In this document: piece by piece, positions 40,198 through 50,316 of the stretch
How positions within the stretch are numbered: position 1 is the first letter of the stretch
Layout: each line of letters starts with the position of its first letter
From: Eutreptiella sp. 'Long Island Sound 2002'
Taxonomy: Eukaryota; Euglenozoa; Euglenophyceae; Eutreptiales; Eutreptiaceae
Assembly (NCBI GenBank): GCA_964036045.1
Contig: OZ038395.1
Coordinates: forward strand, 11,327,298-11,391,297
Reading direction: 5' to 3'
DNA: 64,000 nt
Position numbers and translations under genes: made by a program
The notes under the pieces: generated by a model
The model's input: the letters and a program-made list of their open reading frames with translations, nothing else
Told to the model about the DNA's origin: nothing
Database searches by the model: none

Positions 40198-43110
40198 TTA
40201 GTCTGACGTACCTGTCTCTGAAGGAATGCCAAACTCTTTGCACCTCCAAGTCGTATATTCCTCAAAGCTTGTCCCTGCAACAACTCTCGCAAAATGGTCA
40301 TCCGATGATGCCAGCAAGTAGCTAAGACTACGGCCTGTGTTGTGGCCCAGGTGTTGTAGATACATGTATCGCGGCTTAATGCGCTGATTTAAACTGAGAC
40401 CCAAGAAGACCGGGAAAACATCAATCTCCGAGACGGATCGTCCCATTCCCTGCGTCAGAAACTCAACCTTTGGGGCAATATTCTTTTCAATACTACACCC
40501 AAACACCTGTGGAAGTCGATTCACTACTTTGCCCACATCCACACCCAGCTCATCAAGATATGCCACCGTCCCCTTCATGTTCTCCATACTGAGCCCAAAC
40601 ACCGCTGGAAGCCGATTCACTACTTTGCCCACATCCACACCCAGCTCATCAAGATATGCCACCGTCCCCTTCATGTTCTCCATACTATACGAAAACACCG
40701 CTGGAAGCCGATTCACTACTTTGCCCACATCCACACCCAGCTCATCAAGATATGCCACCGTCCCCTTCATGTTCTCCATACTATACCCAAACACCGCTGG
40801 AAGCCGATTCACTACTTTGCCCACATCCACACCCAGCTCATCAAGATATGCCACCGTCCCCTTCATGTTCTCCATACTATACCCAAACACCGCTGGAAGC
40901 CGATTCACCACTTTGCCCACATCCACACCCAGCTCATCAAGATATGCCACCGTCCCCTTCATGTTCTCCATACTATACCCAAACACCTGTGGAAGTCGAT
41001 TCACTACTTTGCCCACATCCACACCCAGCTCATCAAGATATGCCACCGTCCCCTTCATGTTCTCCATACTATACCCAAACACCGCTGGAAGCCGATTCAC
41101 TACTTTGCCCACATCCACACCCAGCTCATCAAGATATGCCACCGTCCCCTTCATGTTCTCCATACTGAGCCCAAACACCGCTGGAAGCCGATTCACTACT
41201 TTGCCCACATCCACACCCAGCTCATCAAGATATGCCACCGTCCCCTTCATGTTCTCCATACTATACCCAAACACCGCTGGAAGCCGATTCACCACTTTGC
41301 CCACATCCACACCCAGCTCATCAAGATATGCCACCGTCCCCTTCATGTTCTCCATACTGAGCCCAAACACCGCTGGAAGCCGATTCACTACTTTGCCCAC
41401 ATCCACACCCAGCTCATCAAGATATGCCACCGTCCCCTTCATGTTCTCCATACTATACCCAAACACCGCTGGAAGCCGATTCACCACTTTGCCCACATCC
41501 ACACCCAGCTCATCAAGATATGCCACCGTCCCCTTCATGTTCTCCATACTGAGCCCAAACACCTGTGGAAGCCGATTCACTACTTTGCCCACATCCACAC
41601 CCAGCTCATCAAGATATGCCACCGTCCCCTTCATGTTCTCCATACTGAGCCCAAAAACCTGTGGACGCCCATTCACTACTTTGCCCACATCCACACCCAG
41701 CTCATCAAGATATGCCACCGTCCCCTTCATGTTCTCCATACTATACGCAAACACCTGTGGAAACCGATTGACTACTTTGCCCACATCCACACCCATCTCC
41801 TGCAGATATGCGACTGTTCTCTTCATGGTTTCCACACTATACGAAAACATGGCCGGATGCTGGTTCACCACTTCAGGCACGTTCAAATCCAGGTACTGCA
41901 GATATGCAACTGTCCGGTCCATGCTCCCTCTGTCATACGACAACACAGTCGGGTGCCCGGTTACCACAATGGCCACATCTACACCCAGCCCCCGTAAATA
42001 TGCCTCTGTGCTCTGCAATTGTGAAATACTAAAACCAAACACTTCTGGCAAAATGTTCACAACTCTTCGGGTATCAACTCCCAGCCCCTGCAAATACGCA
42101 ACGGTTCCGCTCATACCCTCCAGAGGAAGCAGCAGCACTTCTGGATACCTCTGCACGACGGTGCGGTATTGCACACGCAGCTCCCGCAAATAGGTAATGA
42201 CCGCGCGAGAGTCCTCCGCCGCCATGCGGAGTACCTGCGGCACGGTGTTCACCACTGCTTCCATGTCTGTGCCAAGGGGAGACAACACACCGTAGAAGAT
42301 GTTGTCAAACAGGGACATGGCATCACATCCCAAAAGCCCCGGATCCAGCCCTATCACTCTTGCGATATCCACACCATGCTTATCCAGAAAGCTAACAACA
42401 GCTTGCATGTTCTCCATACTGTACCCCAGCACTGCTGGGTGCCGATTCACCACCGATACCACATCCACTCGCCAGTCCTGCAGGTACCTCACTTTCTCCT
42501 TCACGTTCTGCAAACCCAGAACTTGCGGCTGCCGTTGCACAACCTGTTGTGTGTCCACACCCAGGTCCTGCAGGTACCCAACCGTCCACTGCAGGGCCTC
42601 TATAGAATACAAAAACACCGCCGGATGGCAATTCACTACCTTACGGACATCTACGCCCAGCTCATCAAGATATGCAAAGCACCGCTGCATGTGCTCCCTG
42701 CTAATCCCAACCACCTGCGGCTGCTCATCCACCACTGCACGTATGTCCAGACCTAAATCTTGCAAATACATTGCAACATCCTTCACCTGCTCTAACCTCA
42801 AACACAACAGCGAGGGCACCGCGTCCATCACTTTTGACAAATCAACCCTCAACTCCTGCAAGAATCCAACAACCGCTTGCATTTCATGGATGTCAGAATG
42901 CAACACTGTTGGACACAGTTGTACGATGGCCCGCACATCAGCCCCAAGCTCTTGCAGGTACTCGGCAATTGCTTTCACATTCTTCACAGAGCAGTCCTGC
43001 ATGGAGGGACACTTCTCGATAAGGGCCTGAAGATTGGTACCAACATAGTACTCCACGGCCTCCTCAATGCCCATACCTACAGTTTGGGGGCAATTCAGGA
43101 TTGCATGCAC
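40198..43110 (-). CDS. mTERF-repeat protein with homogenised 32-residue array (copy 2)
   Basis: Second 970-residue mTERF protein, paralogue of 34354-31442. N-terminal motifs, the number of array units (13) and the C-terminal cap are all conserved, and no frameshift separates them, so both copies are probably functional. The array (residues 455-870) is more uniform than in copy 1. Outside the array, changes are scattered (for example VVRLLNKSGVDTAK against VVSFLDKHGVDIAR). Expected to bind nucleic acid, probably in an organelle. The same donor-like CAG|GTACGT precedes the stop codon. Confidence 0.85.
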   Translation of the reverse strand: MHAILNCPQTVGMGIEEAVEYYVGTNLQALIEKCPSMQDCSVKNVKAIAEYLQELGADVRAIVQLCPTVLHSDIHEMQAVVGFLQELRVDLSKVMDAVPSLLCLRLEQVKDVAMYLQDLGLDIRAVVDEQPQVVGISREHMQRCFAYLDELGVDVRKVVNCHPAVFLYSIEALQWTVGYLQDLGVDTQQVVQRQPQVLGLQNVKEKVRYLQDWRVDVVSVVNRHPAVLGYSMENMQAVVSFLDKHGVDIARVIGLDPGLLGCDAMSLFDNIFYGVLSPLGTDMEAVVNTVPQVLRMAAEDSRAVITYLRELRVQYRTVVQRYPEVLLLPLEGMSGTVAYLQGLGVDTRRVVNILPEVFGFSISQLQSTEAYLRGLGVDVAIVVTGHPTVLSYDRGSMDRTVAYLQYLDLNVPEVVNQHPAMFSYSVETMKRTVAYLQEMGVDVGKVVNRFPQVFAYSMENMKGTVAYLDELGVDVGKVVNGRPQVFGLSMENMKGTVAYLDELGVDVGKVVNRLPQVFGLSMENMKGTVAYLDELGVDVGKVVNRLPAVFGYSMENMKGTVAYLDELGVDVGKVVNRLPAVFGLSMENMKGTVAYLDELGVDVGKVVNRLPAVFGYSMENMKGTVAYLDELGVDVGKVVNRLPAVFGLSMENMKGTVAYLDELGVDVGKVVNRLPAVFGYSMENMKGTVAYLDELGVDVGKVVNRLPQVFGYSMENMKGTVAYLDELGVDVGKVVNRLPAVFGYSMENMKGTVAYLDELGVDVGKVVNRLPAVFGYSMENMKGTVAYLDELGVDVGKVVNRLPAVFSYSMENMKGTVAYLDELGVDVGKVVNRLPAVFGLSMENMKGTVAYLDELGVDVGKVVNRLPQVFGCSIEKNIAPKVEFLTQGMGRSVSEIDVFPVFLGLSLNQRIKPRYMYLQHLGHNTGRSLSYLLASSDDHFARVVAGTSFEEYTTWRCKEFGIPSETGTSD
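40501..41748 (-). repeat. Thirteen tandem 96-bp coding repeats in mTERF copy 2
   Basis: 13 units of 96 bp. Variable residues (positions 1-2, 27-28, 30): AY/GR/Q, GL/RL/Q, GL/RL/A, GY/RL/A, GL/RL/A, GY/RL/A, GL/RL/A, GY/RL/Q, GY/RL/A three times, SY/RL/A, GL/RL/Q. Units 3-8 alternate GL and GY, a 192-bp higher-order period also visible in synonymous sites (TTCACCACTTT against TTCACTACTTT). This is a signature of recent unequal exchange or conversion. Confidence 0.9.
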
Positions 43111-43309
43111 CGCAGAAGGCCAATGACTGTGGGGGCCCTAAACCTTAGGCTCACAAAGCCTCGCACAGAACATGCAATGCCATTGTGAATTGTGTGTGAC
43201 GCCCAGGTGTATGCAAGCAACGGAATAGCGTTCGCTGTTGTGCATCACCTCTCTACGGCTCTGTTCGCACTGCAGCAATGCCGCCCCGAGCAGCTGTGTG
43301 CTGGGCGCC

Positions 43310-43665
43310 CCGACAAAAGGGGGTACCCGGCGGGAGGGGGGGGGGGAATCAAAAAACTGATTGGGGGATAAATTCCTGTCCCAAAATGATGATTTTACAA
43401 CGGGTTGGACATCCAATGCCATACCTTGCGTTATGCTATGCGAACGACCCCAAGGGCCATGAGCAATGGATACTGAGCTCGCACATACCCCCGCGTCACA
43501 GGCATATGGTCATAGCTACGATTCTCAGTTCATTGTTTTGACTTGCTGCACCGCAGCACAAACCAGATCAGTGCCGAATGTTGCCTTGACCCCAACGGGG
43601 GGGGCGTGGCACATGGCACCCACCCCTGCGCTTGATCTAATGACCCTCTTCGAGGTGATTTTCGG
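43310..43665 (+). repeat. Dispersed repeat, ACAAGGGGTTGGACATCCAAT family, copy 3, with nested insertion
   Basis: Duplicate of 34590-34960 within segmental copy 2. It has the same inner 150-bp repeat at the same place. Confidence 0.6.
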
Positions 43666-43974
43666 CCCCCAAATAAGTTTGACGCCCCCAAATAAGTTTT
43701 TTGACAGCTTTGGGGCCCGGAAAAGGAATTCGGTGCCTTAGGCACGCCGGAGTTCAGACAAACTGACCATTTCGTAAATCATAAATCGTCCCTTCTGTGC
43801 CCTCCAGAGCACCATCCCCGACCCCCCACCACCCACACATTTCTTGCATCCATCCCTACCGGACACATGCGTAAGGACCCCCAAACTCGTGGTGTGTTAT
43901 TCATGTCCACAAAACGCACCGCCCCCTCCGTTTCTACAAATACACCAGCAAACGTGTGCACAGGAACAGCCCCA

Positions 43975-44586
43975 TCACGATACCAACAGGGCCATCCCAA
44001 AGGCACAAAGCACACCTAAAGCCTCCGGTGATGCAGGGCCTTGTGCTGCCATGGCCTGCAACTCGTCCTCCTCCCCCGTGCCCGTGGTCCTCAACATCCT
44101 CCATCGCTGCCCAGGCCGGCCCCTGCAACCCCATATGAACAGCAACCCCACCATCACGAAGCACCGCTCCATGGGCCATGCAATGCTGCACGGTATCCCC
44201 CACGGCCCCCAACACCACGTGGCCGTTGCTCTGACGGCCGAAGGGCCAGTGCCAAGCGACTGGTCTGGTACCACCGCCGTGGCCCTGGGGCTTTGTGTTT
44301 GAGGACTGGAGGATTTGTGGTGTGCGTGCGCGGCCGGTCGTGTCGCGCCATTCACAGCAGTCGGCAGTGACTTGACGCCCATCGTGAGCACTGAGGGCGA
44401 GGGAGCGTTGTTGTGTGATGCGAGAGTCAACACCAGAACAAGCACCACCGCCGTGCGAAGGGTCCAGCGCGGCGGCACTGCCCAACGGCTGTGCAGAGTG
44501 CGCACACGGCACAGCGTCGCTGGCTGAGCACATGGCCTTAACATGACATGCTGCTGGCATTCCATGCTCAGAAACATCGGGGACAA
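43975..44586 (-). CDS. Unrecognised 203-codon frame with hydrophobic segment (copy 2)
   Basis: Paralogue of 36084-35473, same length, hydrophobic segment TAVVLVLVLTLAS and the same C-terminal segments. Substitutions concentrate in the N-terminal third and the Ser/Thr-rich region. Function unknown. Confidence 0.3.
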   Translation of the reverse strand: MSPMFLSMECQQHVMLRPCAQPATLCRVRTLHSRWAVPPRWTLRTAVVLVLVLTLASHNNAPSPSVLTMGVKSLPTAVNGATRPAAHAHHKSSSPQTQSPRATAVVPDQSLGTGPSAVRATATWCWGPWGIPCSIAWPMERCFVMVGLLFIWGCRGRPGQRWRMLRTTGTGEEDELQAMAAQGPASPEALGVLCAFGMALLVS

Positions 44587-45089
44587 GTGGAGGAGAGATC
44601 AACCTGAAGAGAGATATGCCTTTTGGCTGCAAAGCCTCCAGCCCCATGTTCAAGAACAGGGGTTGCTCAACACAGTTGGGAGGTCGAGAACAACACACCA
44701 CATCATTCAGCAACATCGAGCCCTATGTGAATGACTCCTAATTCGGACAAGGTCACAAAGCAAACACGCAACGTCACAGGAAGTCCTGCAACCCCCAGAG
44801 TAGAGAGGAGTGCACTGGCTACATGGGGGCCCCACTATGGGAACGACTCAAGCTACACGATGCATGCCGTATTGGGCCACAGAAGCACGAGCAAGCTTTA
44901 AATAAACAGTGGCGAAAGGCCATTTGACCAGTGACCAGTTCGTTGTTCATTTTGCTTTAAATGTTTGTTTTTCCCCCTAGCTTTTCAACAAAGTGTTTAC
45001 AAAATTGCCCTTTTCCTGGTTCTTGTCTCCCCTGTTTGGATCCTTCCACGGCAATTTCAGGGGAAACAATTTCTTGCATGCCATAGGTG

Positions 45090-45300
45090 CTATTTATCTG
45101 TGTATATTTTTGGGGCATTTTCCAGAGAGAGTTGTATATTTTTTGGAGGCTGCTATTCTTGATGTAATGTTGTTGCATGCTGCTGTTTATTTTTGGGACA
45201 TTTTCCAGAGAGTCCTGTACATTTTTTTGATGCCACTGTTCATGCTCTGATGTTGGCTGCATGTTGCTGTTTTTTTTTTGTTGGGACATTTTCCAGAGAA
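45090..45300 (+). repeat. Tandem repeat of about 85-95 bp, three units
   Basis: Each unit has (G/T)GGG(A/G)CATTTTCCAGAGA followed by a T-rich tract and TGCTGTT. It is followed at 45310-45430 by a different direct repeat (GTGGCTACCTCACCC, twice), which also resembles 12120-12200. Confidence 0.65.
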
Positions 45301-46962
45301 AGCTAGTAGTGGCTACCTCACCCTTGCCTTCTCGGGGGCCCACAAGTGGGCAGAGTTGCTACGTAACCCCTGTGTTCTCGGGGTTCCCCTGAAAAAGGGG
45401 ACAAAATCAAAAGTGGCTACCTCACCCATGCCTTATCGGGGTTCTCCATAGTGTGGAGACATGAACAAGAGACAAAGCGGTGCCGCTTCTCCATGCAAGA
45501 ATGGTGCTTGTCAACTGAGCCCTTTTCCCAAAAGCCAACCCCCCCCCCGCCCACCCAGATTTTGAGGGCTCTATTGACCCCCCTCCCCTCCAATTAAAAA
45601 CCCGACTTCCCGCAGCGACACTTCGGAAGTGCATCCAATTGGCACCTTCGGATTCAATTGGGGTAAGTGGGCGCACACATACATCACAACCCATCCCAAG
45701 GATTGGGATGGGGGAAAGTGTGTGAAGAGTATCCGAGATTAGAAGAGAGAAAGAAATTGCACAACAAAAAGGGGCTAAAACCTTCGGTAAACAATGCACA
45801 GAACACCATCATAGGACCATCAATGGACAATGGTGGCTGCTGAAAACTGACGGTGCTGAGGAAGACACAAGGAATTATAGTGGTCAACGATGGTGGACGG
45901 AATGGACAGGGAAAAACGACCCTGACACAAACCCAAAATGGCAATAAACAAACAAAATGCACACCAAGGCAGCCCAAAACCTTCACCAAGCAATGCAAGA
46001 ACATGAAAAAAAAAAACAATTGCCAAAATGTGGAGGTCGGCTGGACTACACTCCGTGCGGTAAGTGCGGTGAGCCGTCAAAGACAGCAAACAATGCGAGC
46101 GCCAGTGCTTTCGGACGGAGAAGGGGACCCAATGCCACTCTCTTGTGGCTTTGCGATGTACTTCAGTGAAATTGGTCCTTCTTGACGCATTTCCTTGCAC
46201 CGCATCTTGCTTCACTATACATCAATATACATCAATGTACGACGGTGGGTACCCAAAATCCAGAATTTTCAGAAAATATACGTATACACATGGATATTTT
46301 TGATTTGACCAGTGGCACGACCAGCATTCAATTACAGCTCGAGGATGAGCTAGATCGCCCCTTGGATAACATTATTCGAAAGCCGCCTCCAAGTGTGCCG
46401 AACATGCGCCTAGCGCGATGATGCTCTCTTGGTGGTACTGCTAGTTTGGGATGGGTCGCAGAGAGTTGGTTTGGTTTGGTTTGGTTTGGTTTGGCGGGCA
46501 CCCGGCCCATAGCCCCACCGCTCAAGGCATGGGGCAGTATCCCGGGGAGGGGAGGGGGCTCCTCGGGTTTGGACGCCAACTACCCCCCCCCCCCCCCCCA
46601 ACTAACGGTTGGCCGGAGGCCCCTGGGGCCACTAGAAACGGATACTCAGCTCACATATACTCCCGTGACACAGGTATATGGTCATAGCCACAAATCTCAG
46701 TTCATTGTTGTGACTTGCTGCACTGTCGCGCAAACCAAATCAGTGCCGAATGTTGCCTGGAGTTCGCCAGGAGGCCCCGTAGGGGGGGGGGGGGGGGGCT
46801 TGGAGGGTGGATCTTGGAGGGTTTTTTGGGGGGGGTCGGGAAGGGTCAATGGGGGGGGTGTCCAGGAGGGGCAATTTGGGGTGGGTGTGGGGGGCATGGC
46901 CCCAAGGCGTCGGTCAATCACGGGCTCCCCTTACCTCTTCCCCTCCCTGTAACCATAACATC

Positions 46963-47113
46963 CTAATCACCCTAATCCTAACCCTAACCTTTGTAGCGAG
47001 CTGGTTTGGCCATGCTAGCCATGTTGATTAGGTTGAACAAGATTCCCCATGGTTGCTTTTGCCACATCATTGCTCTCCATTTTGGAGCCAGCGCTAGGGT
47101 TAGGGCTAGGGTC
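46963..47113 (+). repeat. Interstitial telomere-like tracts (CCCTAA / TTAGGG)
   Basis: At 46963-46992 there is CATCCTAATCACCCTAATCC followed by TAACCCTAACC. At 47094-47113 there is CTAGGGTTAGGGCTAGGG on the same strand but in the complementary sense. The two therefore face each other across 100 bp. Another GATTAGGGTTAGGGG is at 48277-48290, and TAGGGTAGGGTTA is near 54840. These are degenerate, not active ends. Confidence 0.6.
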
Positions 47114-47184
47114 ACCGAGCTGGTGGAACCAGTCTTGGTTTTATAACCCTTTTTAGGGTCTAGGGTGGACCTACTAGGTTCAGC

Positions 47185-47232
47185 AGCAGCAGCAGCAGCA
47201 AGCAGCAAGCAAGCAGCAAGCAAGCAGCAGCA
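47185..47232 (+). repeat. CAG / CAAGCAG microsatellite
   Basis: Five CAG triplets followed by alternating CAAGCAG units. It sits between the telomere-like tracts and the GCACGCGCGAAATGGG repeat that recurs at 54290. Confidence 0.85.
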
Positions 47233-48633
47233 CGCGCGAAATGGGGAAAAATCAGAACTCCGTCGTGGTGCTTCGGATTTGGTTGAAATTTTGGTGGATG
47301 ATACCTATGGGTGTGAAGTGCAATCACACAAAGTTTGAGCGAGAAACTCAACGGTGGCGGCCGGGAATGGGATTTGCAAGTGGCGGACCTCAGTTTCAAA
47401 AACTGCAATTGAGGGCCAAAAACAGCCATTTTTGGGCCAAAACAGCCCTAGAACCCATTCAAAACGGCCAAACGAAGGGAAAGGGTGGGTACACCCTATG
47501 TGCGGCTTGACCTTCCCGTGTCAACCAGCTCTTTGCGGCCCTCTTACTCCACCATATGTCCCGGAAACGGCCCAAAAAGGCCCCCAGAAGCCCCAAATTT
47601 TGTGTAGACTGGCTGGCATCAGCCACAAACCAAGAATAGGCCATATCTTTGGCTACATGGCTCAAAACGCGATTCCGAGGGCACCTAATCCACTTGCAAT
47701 CCCCCACTTTTTGTGGGTTCCACCCCCCCAGAATTGCCCAAATGGACGCCTAGACCCCCGTACCTAGGCCCGGTTGGCTGCGGCAAGCTGCAAGCTCAAA
47801 CCGAAACAGGTGGGTGCCCAAATGGGTCAACAGGGTCCAGTAGGGGCAAAAAGATGACTTTTCTCAAAAATGATCCTAGACCACGTGTGATGCTAAAACA
47901 GGTGTTTTTGGACTGTTTTGAGCTTGTGGTGGCCCATTTTGGTCCTCCGAAAATCCCAAAATGCCTTGAAAATGGGCTGTTTTAGGAAGTGATCCCCTTC
48001 ACCACAAGGCCCACTTCAAGGCTTTTTTGGACTTCTGAGGGGCCAAAATGCCCCCAAAATGGGCTCAAAATGGGCTCATTTCACCCGTTGGTGCACCCCA
48101 AATGGTCTATGATGATTTTTGGAAAAATGCGTTTTTGACCCATTTTTGACCCATTTTTGGTCTGCAAGCCGATTCCACTCTGTCAACGGCCTTCAATGTG
48201 TGACTTATTGGTGTCCCTCACCATTCATAGCTGATGTTCCCTCCCCCACCAGCTCGGTCCCAATATTCAGTCTTGATTAGGGTTAGGGGTGGTGCCCATG
48301 GAGCGTCGGGCGCCTTCGGCACCCATGGACTCCTAAGGGCGGCACCTTTGGCAACTAACTGTTGGCTAGAGCCCCCCCCCCCCCCCCGGGGGAGGGGGGG
48401 GGTTGGCGTCCTTGGACCCACGGAGTCGCCCCCCGCCGGGGCGGGGGGGGCTATGATGGTGTGGTGGAGGTCTTTTGAACTCCCTCATTCTCACCTTCTC
48501 ACCCTCTCCTCACTTAGTGCCGCCTGGCCCATGGGGGTACCACCACCCACCCTTGCGGCCGGATCTCCGGCACTCAGGATTTGGGAATCTCTGGCAGACT
48601 AGATGGACCCTGGCTACGGTCTTGCAGACCTAG

Positions 48634-49490
48634 TCAGACGTCTGCCGCGAAGGACCGCACTATGTCTGCCCATTGTCTGAACTCCACCCGTAGTACCGCT
48701 GCTAGCAGGCTAACGTGCTCCCTCAGTACCGCCACCCAGTCCTGGGTGCCCTCTCCTTCCGCTGCTATGCACGTCATGCTCCAGGGCACCCCACGGGCAC
48801 CCCACTGCAAAGACACGCCCCCATGCAGTCTCCACGGCGCCCTGGCTTGACGCAAGGCCCTCGTCCAGCCCGGCCGCTGGCATGGGCACCGGAAACATGT
48901 TGTCACCTCCTCATGACGCCCGCAGCGGGGGCAAGCCGTCAAGGTTGGGTGCCACATGCCGATGTGCAGGGCATTAGTGTCAGCCCCACCTTTGGTTCTT
49001 CTCTGAGCAGGAGCTCTATCGGGGGGTGGAGGGCCCTCGGTGGGCGCCATTTCTCTGGCACATGGATGCGCCACTCCATTTCCGTGCTTCCTCCTTCTTT
49101 GGGGCGTGCCCCGCACGCCAGCGGCACTTGCAGTGGCCCGGCCATTGTGGCCCCTTGAGCTCCGCAAGTGACCGCCTCGGTCGCTTGGGCGTCCGCCAGG
49201 ATGTTGCCCATGACCTGGATGTCTTGTGTCGTCCCCAGTTGTTGCACCTCCTAGTCCGGTTTCACCCACCATTGGGCAGCTGCACCCTCCTCCACAGTCC
49301 ACTGCAGCGCCCTCCTCAGCGGGTGGCGCTGCCTCTCTGGCTGCGCCTCTGCTATGGCCGCTGCTGCCAGCGCATTGTAGACCAGCTTCACCTGTGCAGC
49401 CCCCTGCTCATTCATCCGCGCTGCCACATGGCGGCCCACGGCGATGGCCAGGAGCTGCCCCTGGCCACCAACACAGCCCAAGCAGCACTA
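48634..49490 (-). pseudogene. Broken retroelement C-terminal region (RNase H-like end and zinc-finger-like segment)
   Basis: On the minus strand a frame from about 49481 reads AAQVKLVYNALAAAAIAEAQ, meets an in-frame TAG at 49253-49251, then continues QDIQVMGNILADAQATEAV, resembling the C-terminal end of RNase H domains. A frameshift near 48960 leads to LHIGMWHPTLTACPRCGRHE with C124, C127, H130 and C139 of the second frame (49302-48634), as in the CCHC-type finger after RNase H or reverse transcriptase in non-LTR retroelements. The breaks mean it is inactive. The assignment is by motif only. Confidence 0.4.
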
Positions 49491-50316
49491 AACAAACAAC
49501 CAGCACTAAAACGGACCACCAGCACTACAAGAGCCCAACCAGCATCGGCACAAGCCATGCCCAAGCCGCCCCTCCCTGGGTATGTCCCCAGGGGCACGAA
49601 GTGCAGCTACACAAGGGCCCATTGTGGGATGCAGTTATTGACATCCCCATTCACCATTGCCAAGAGGTATTCAATCTGCCTGAGACATGCTCCCGCAGTC
49701 AGCCGTCAGGAGCCCCTTCATGATACAGAAGGAGCCGTCTGCAACTGTGCTGCTTACTGGCAAAATCAAATGGCAAAATCAAAGCAGTAATTGCACGGTC
49801 AGCCAAATCAGGCATACGCAAAGAAAGAGAGGCATTGTCCAACCAACAAAACAAATTAAAATCAGCACCAGCAACAATATTCAATTTCCAATTGATGTTT
49901 CACTGTCCGGAGTGTTGCAACAGCTGCTGGCACTAAAAAGATTTTTGGAAGAACTTAGGTCCTGTGACATACCTGTGACAAACGTTTCAGATAATTCCTC
50001 ATCTCTGCCATATCAAGTACAACAAGAGTAGGCAAGGAGGAAATTCAGAACATGGTATTGATGTCTGAAATAGTGATTGAGTGATGAACTTAATGAATAA
50101 TAATCATGAATTACGGAGCAGAAAATAGTGTGATTGCACGCGCGTCTGCCAGTCTGGTTACAACCCCCCCACCAAGACAAAGGCCGGGGTTGATGGCACA
50201 CAGCCACATGGCTGAAAAAAGCCACCAGACCGACAGAGCGCATAGAAACGGAATGAATAAAACATGTGCATAAAGACTGCTACCAGGCACCTGAGCTGCA
50301 GGGCCATGGGCACTAA

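Larger units (their letters stand above)
36637..45105 (+). repeat. Segmental tandem duplication, copy 2
   Basis: Direct repeat of 25745-36625 without the 710-, 604- and 214-bp segments, and with a different segment at 38943-39300. The junction with copy 1 is near 36630, where the copy-1 tail (TGCATGCCATGAGTGC, TTTATCTGTGTA) changes directly into the copy-2 head (ATACCCCCGTGACACAGGC). The right end is near 45105, where the tail sequence recurs (TGCATGCCATAGGTGC) and then continues into unrelated sequence. Confidence 0.85.

Noticed and set aside
40529-42193. A 554-codon open frame on the plus strand across the second mTERF gene (and a similar one at 32445-33437)
   Set aside because: It exists because the 96-bp repeats lack stop codons in that frame. 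Its translation is a low-complexity Ser/Thr/Pro repeat, while the minus-strand frame has clear mTERF motifs.
49226-49790. Plus-strand frames of about 165-254 codons over 49026-49790
   Set aside because: They overlap the minus-strand retroelement remnant, and their composition (His/Pro/Ala-rich) is that of a shadow frame.
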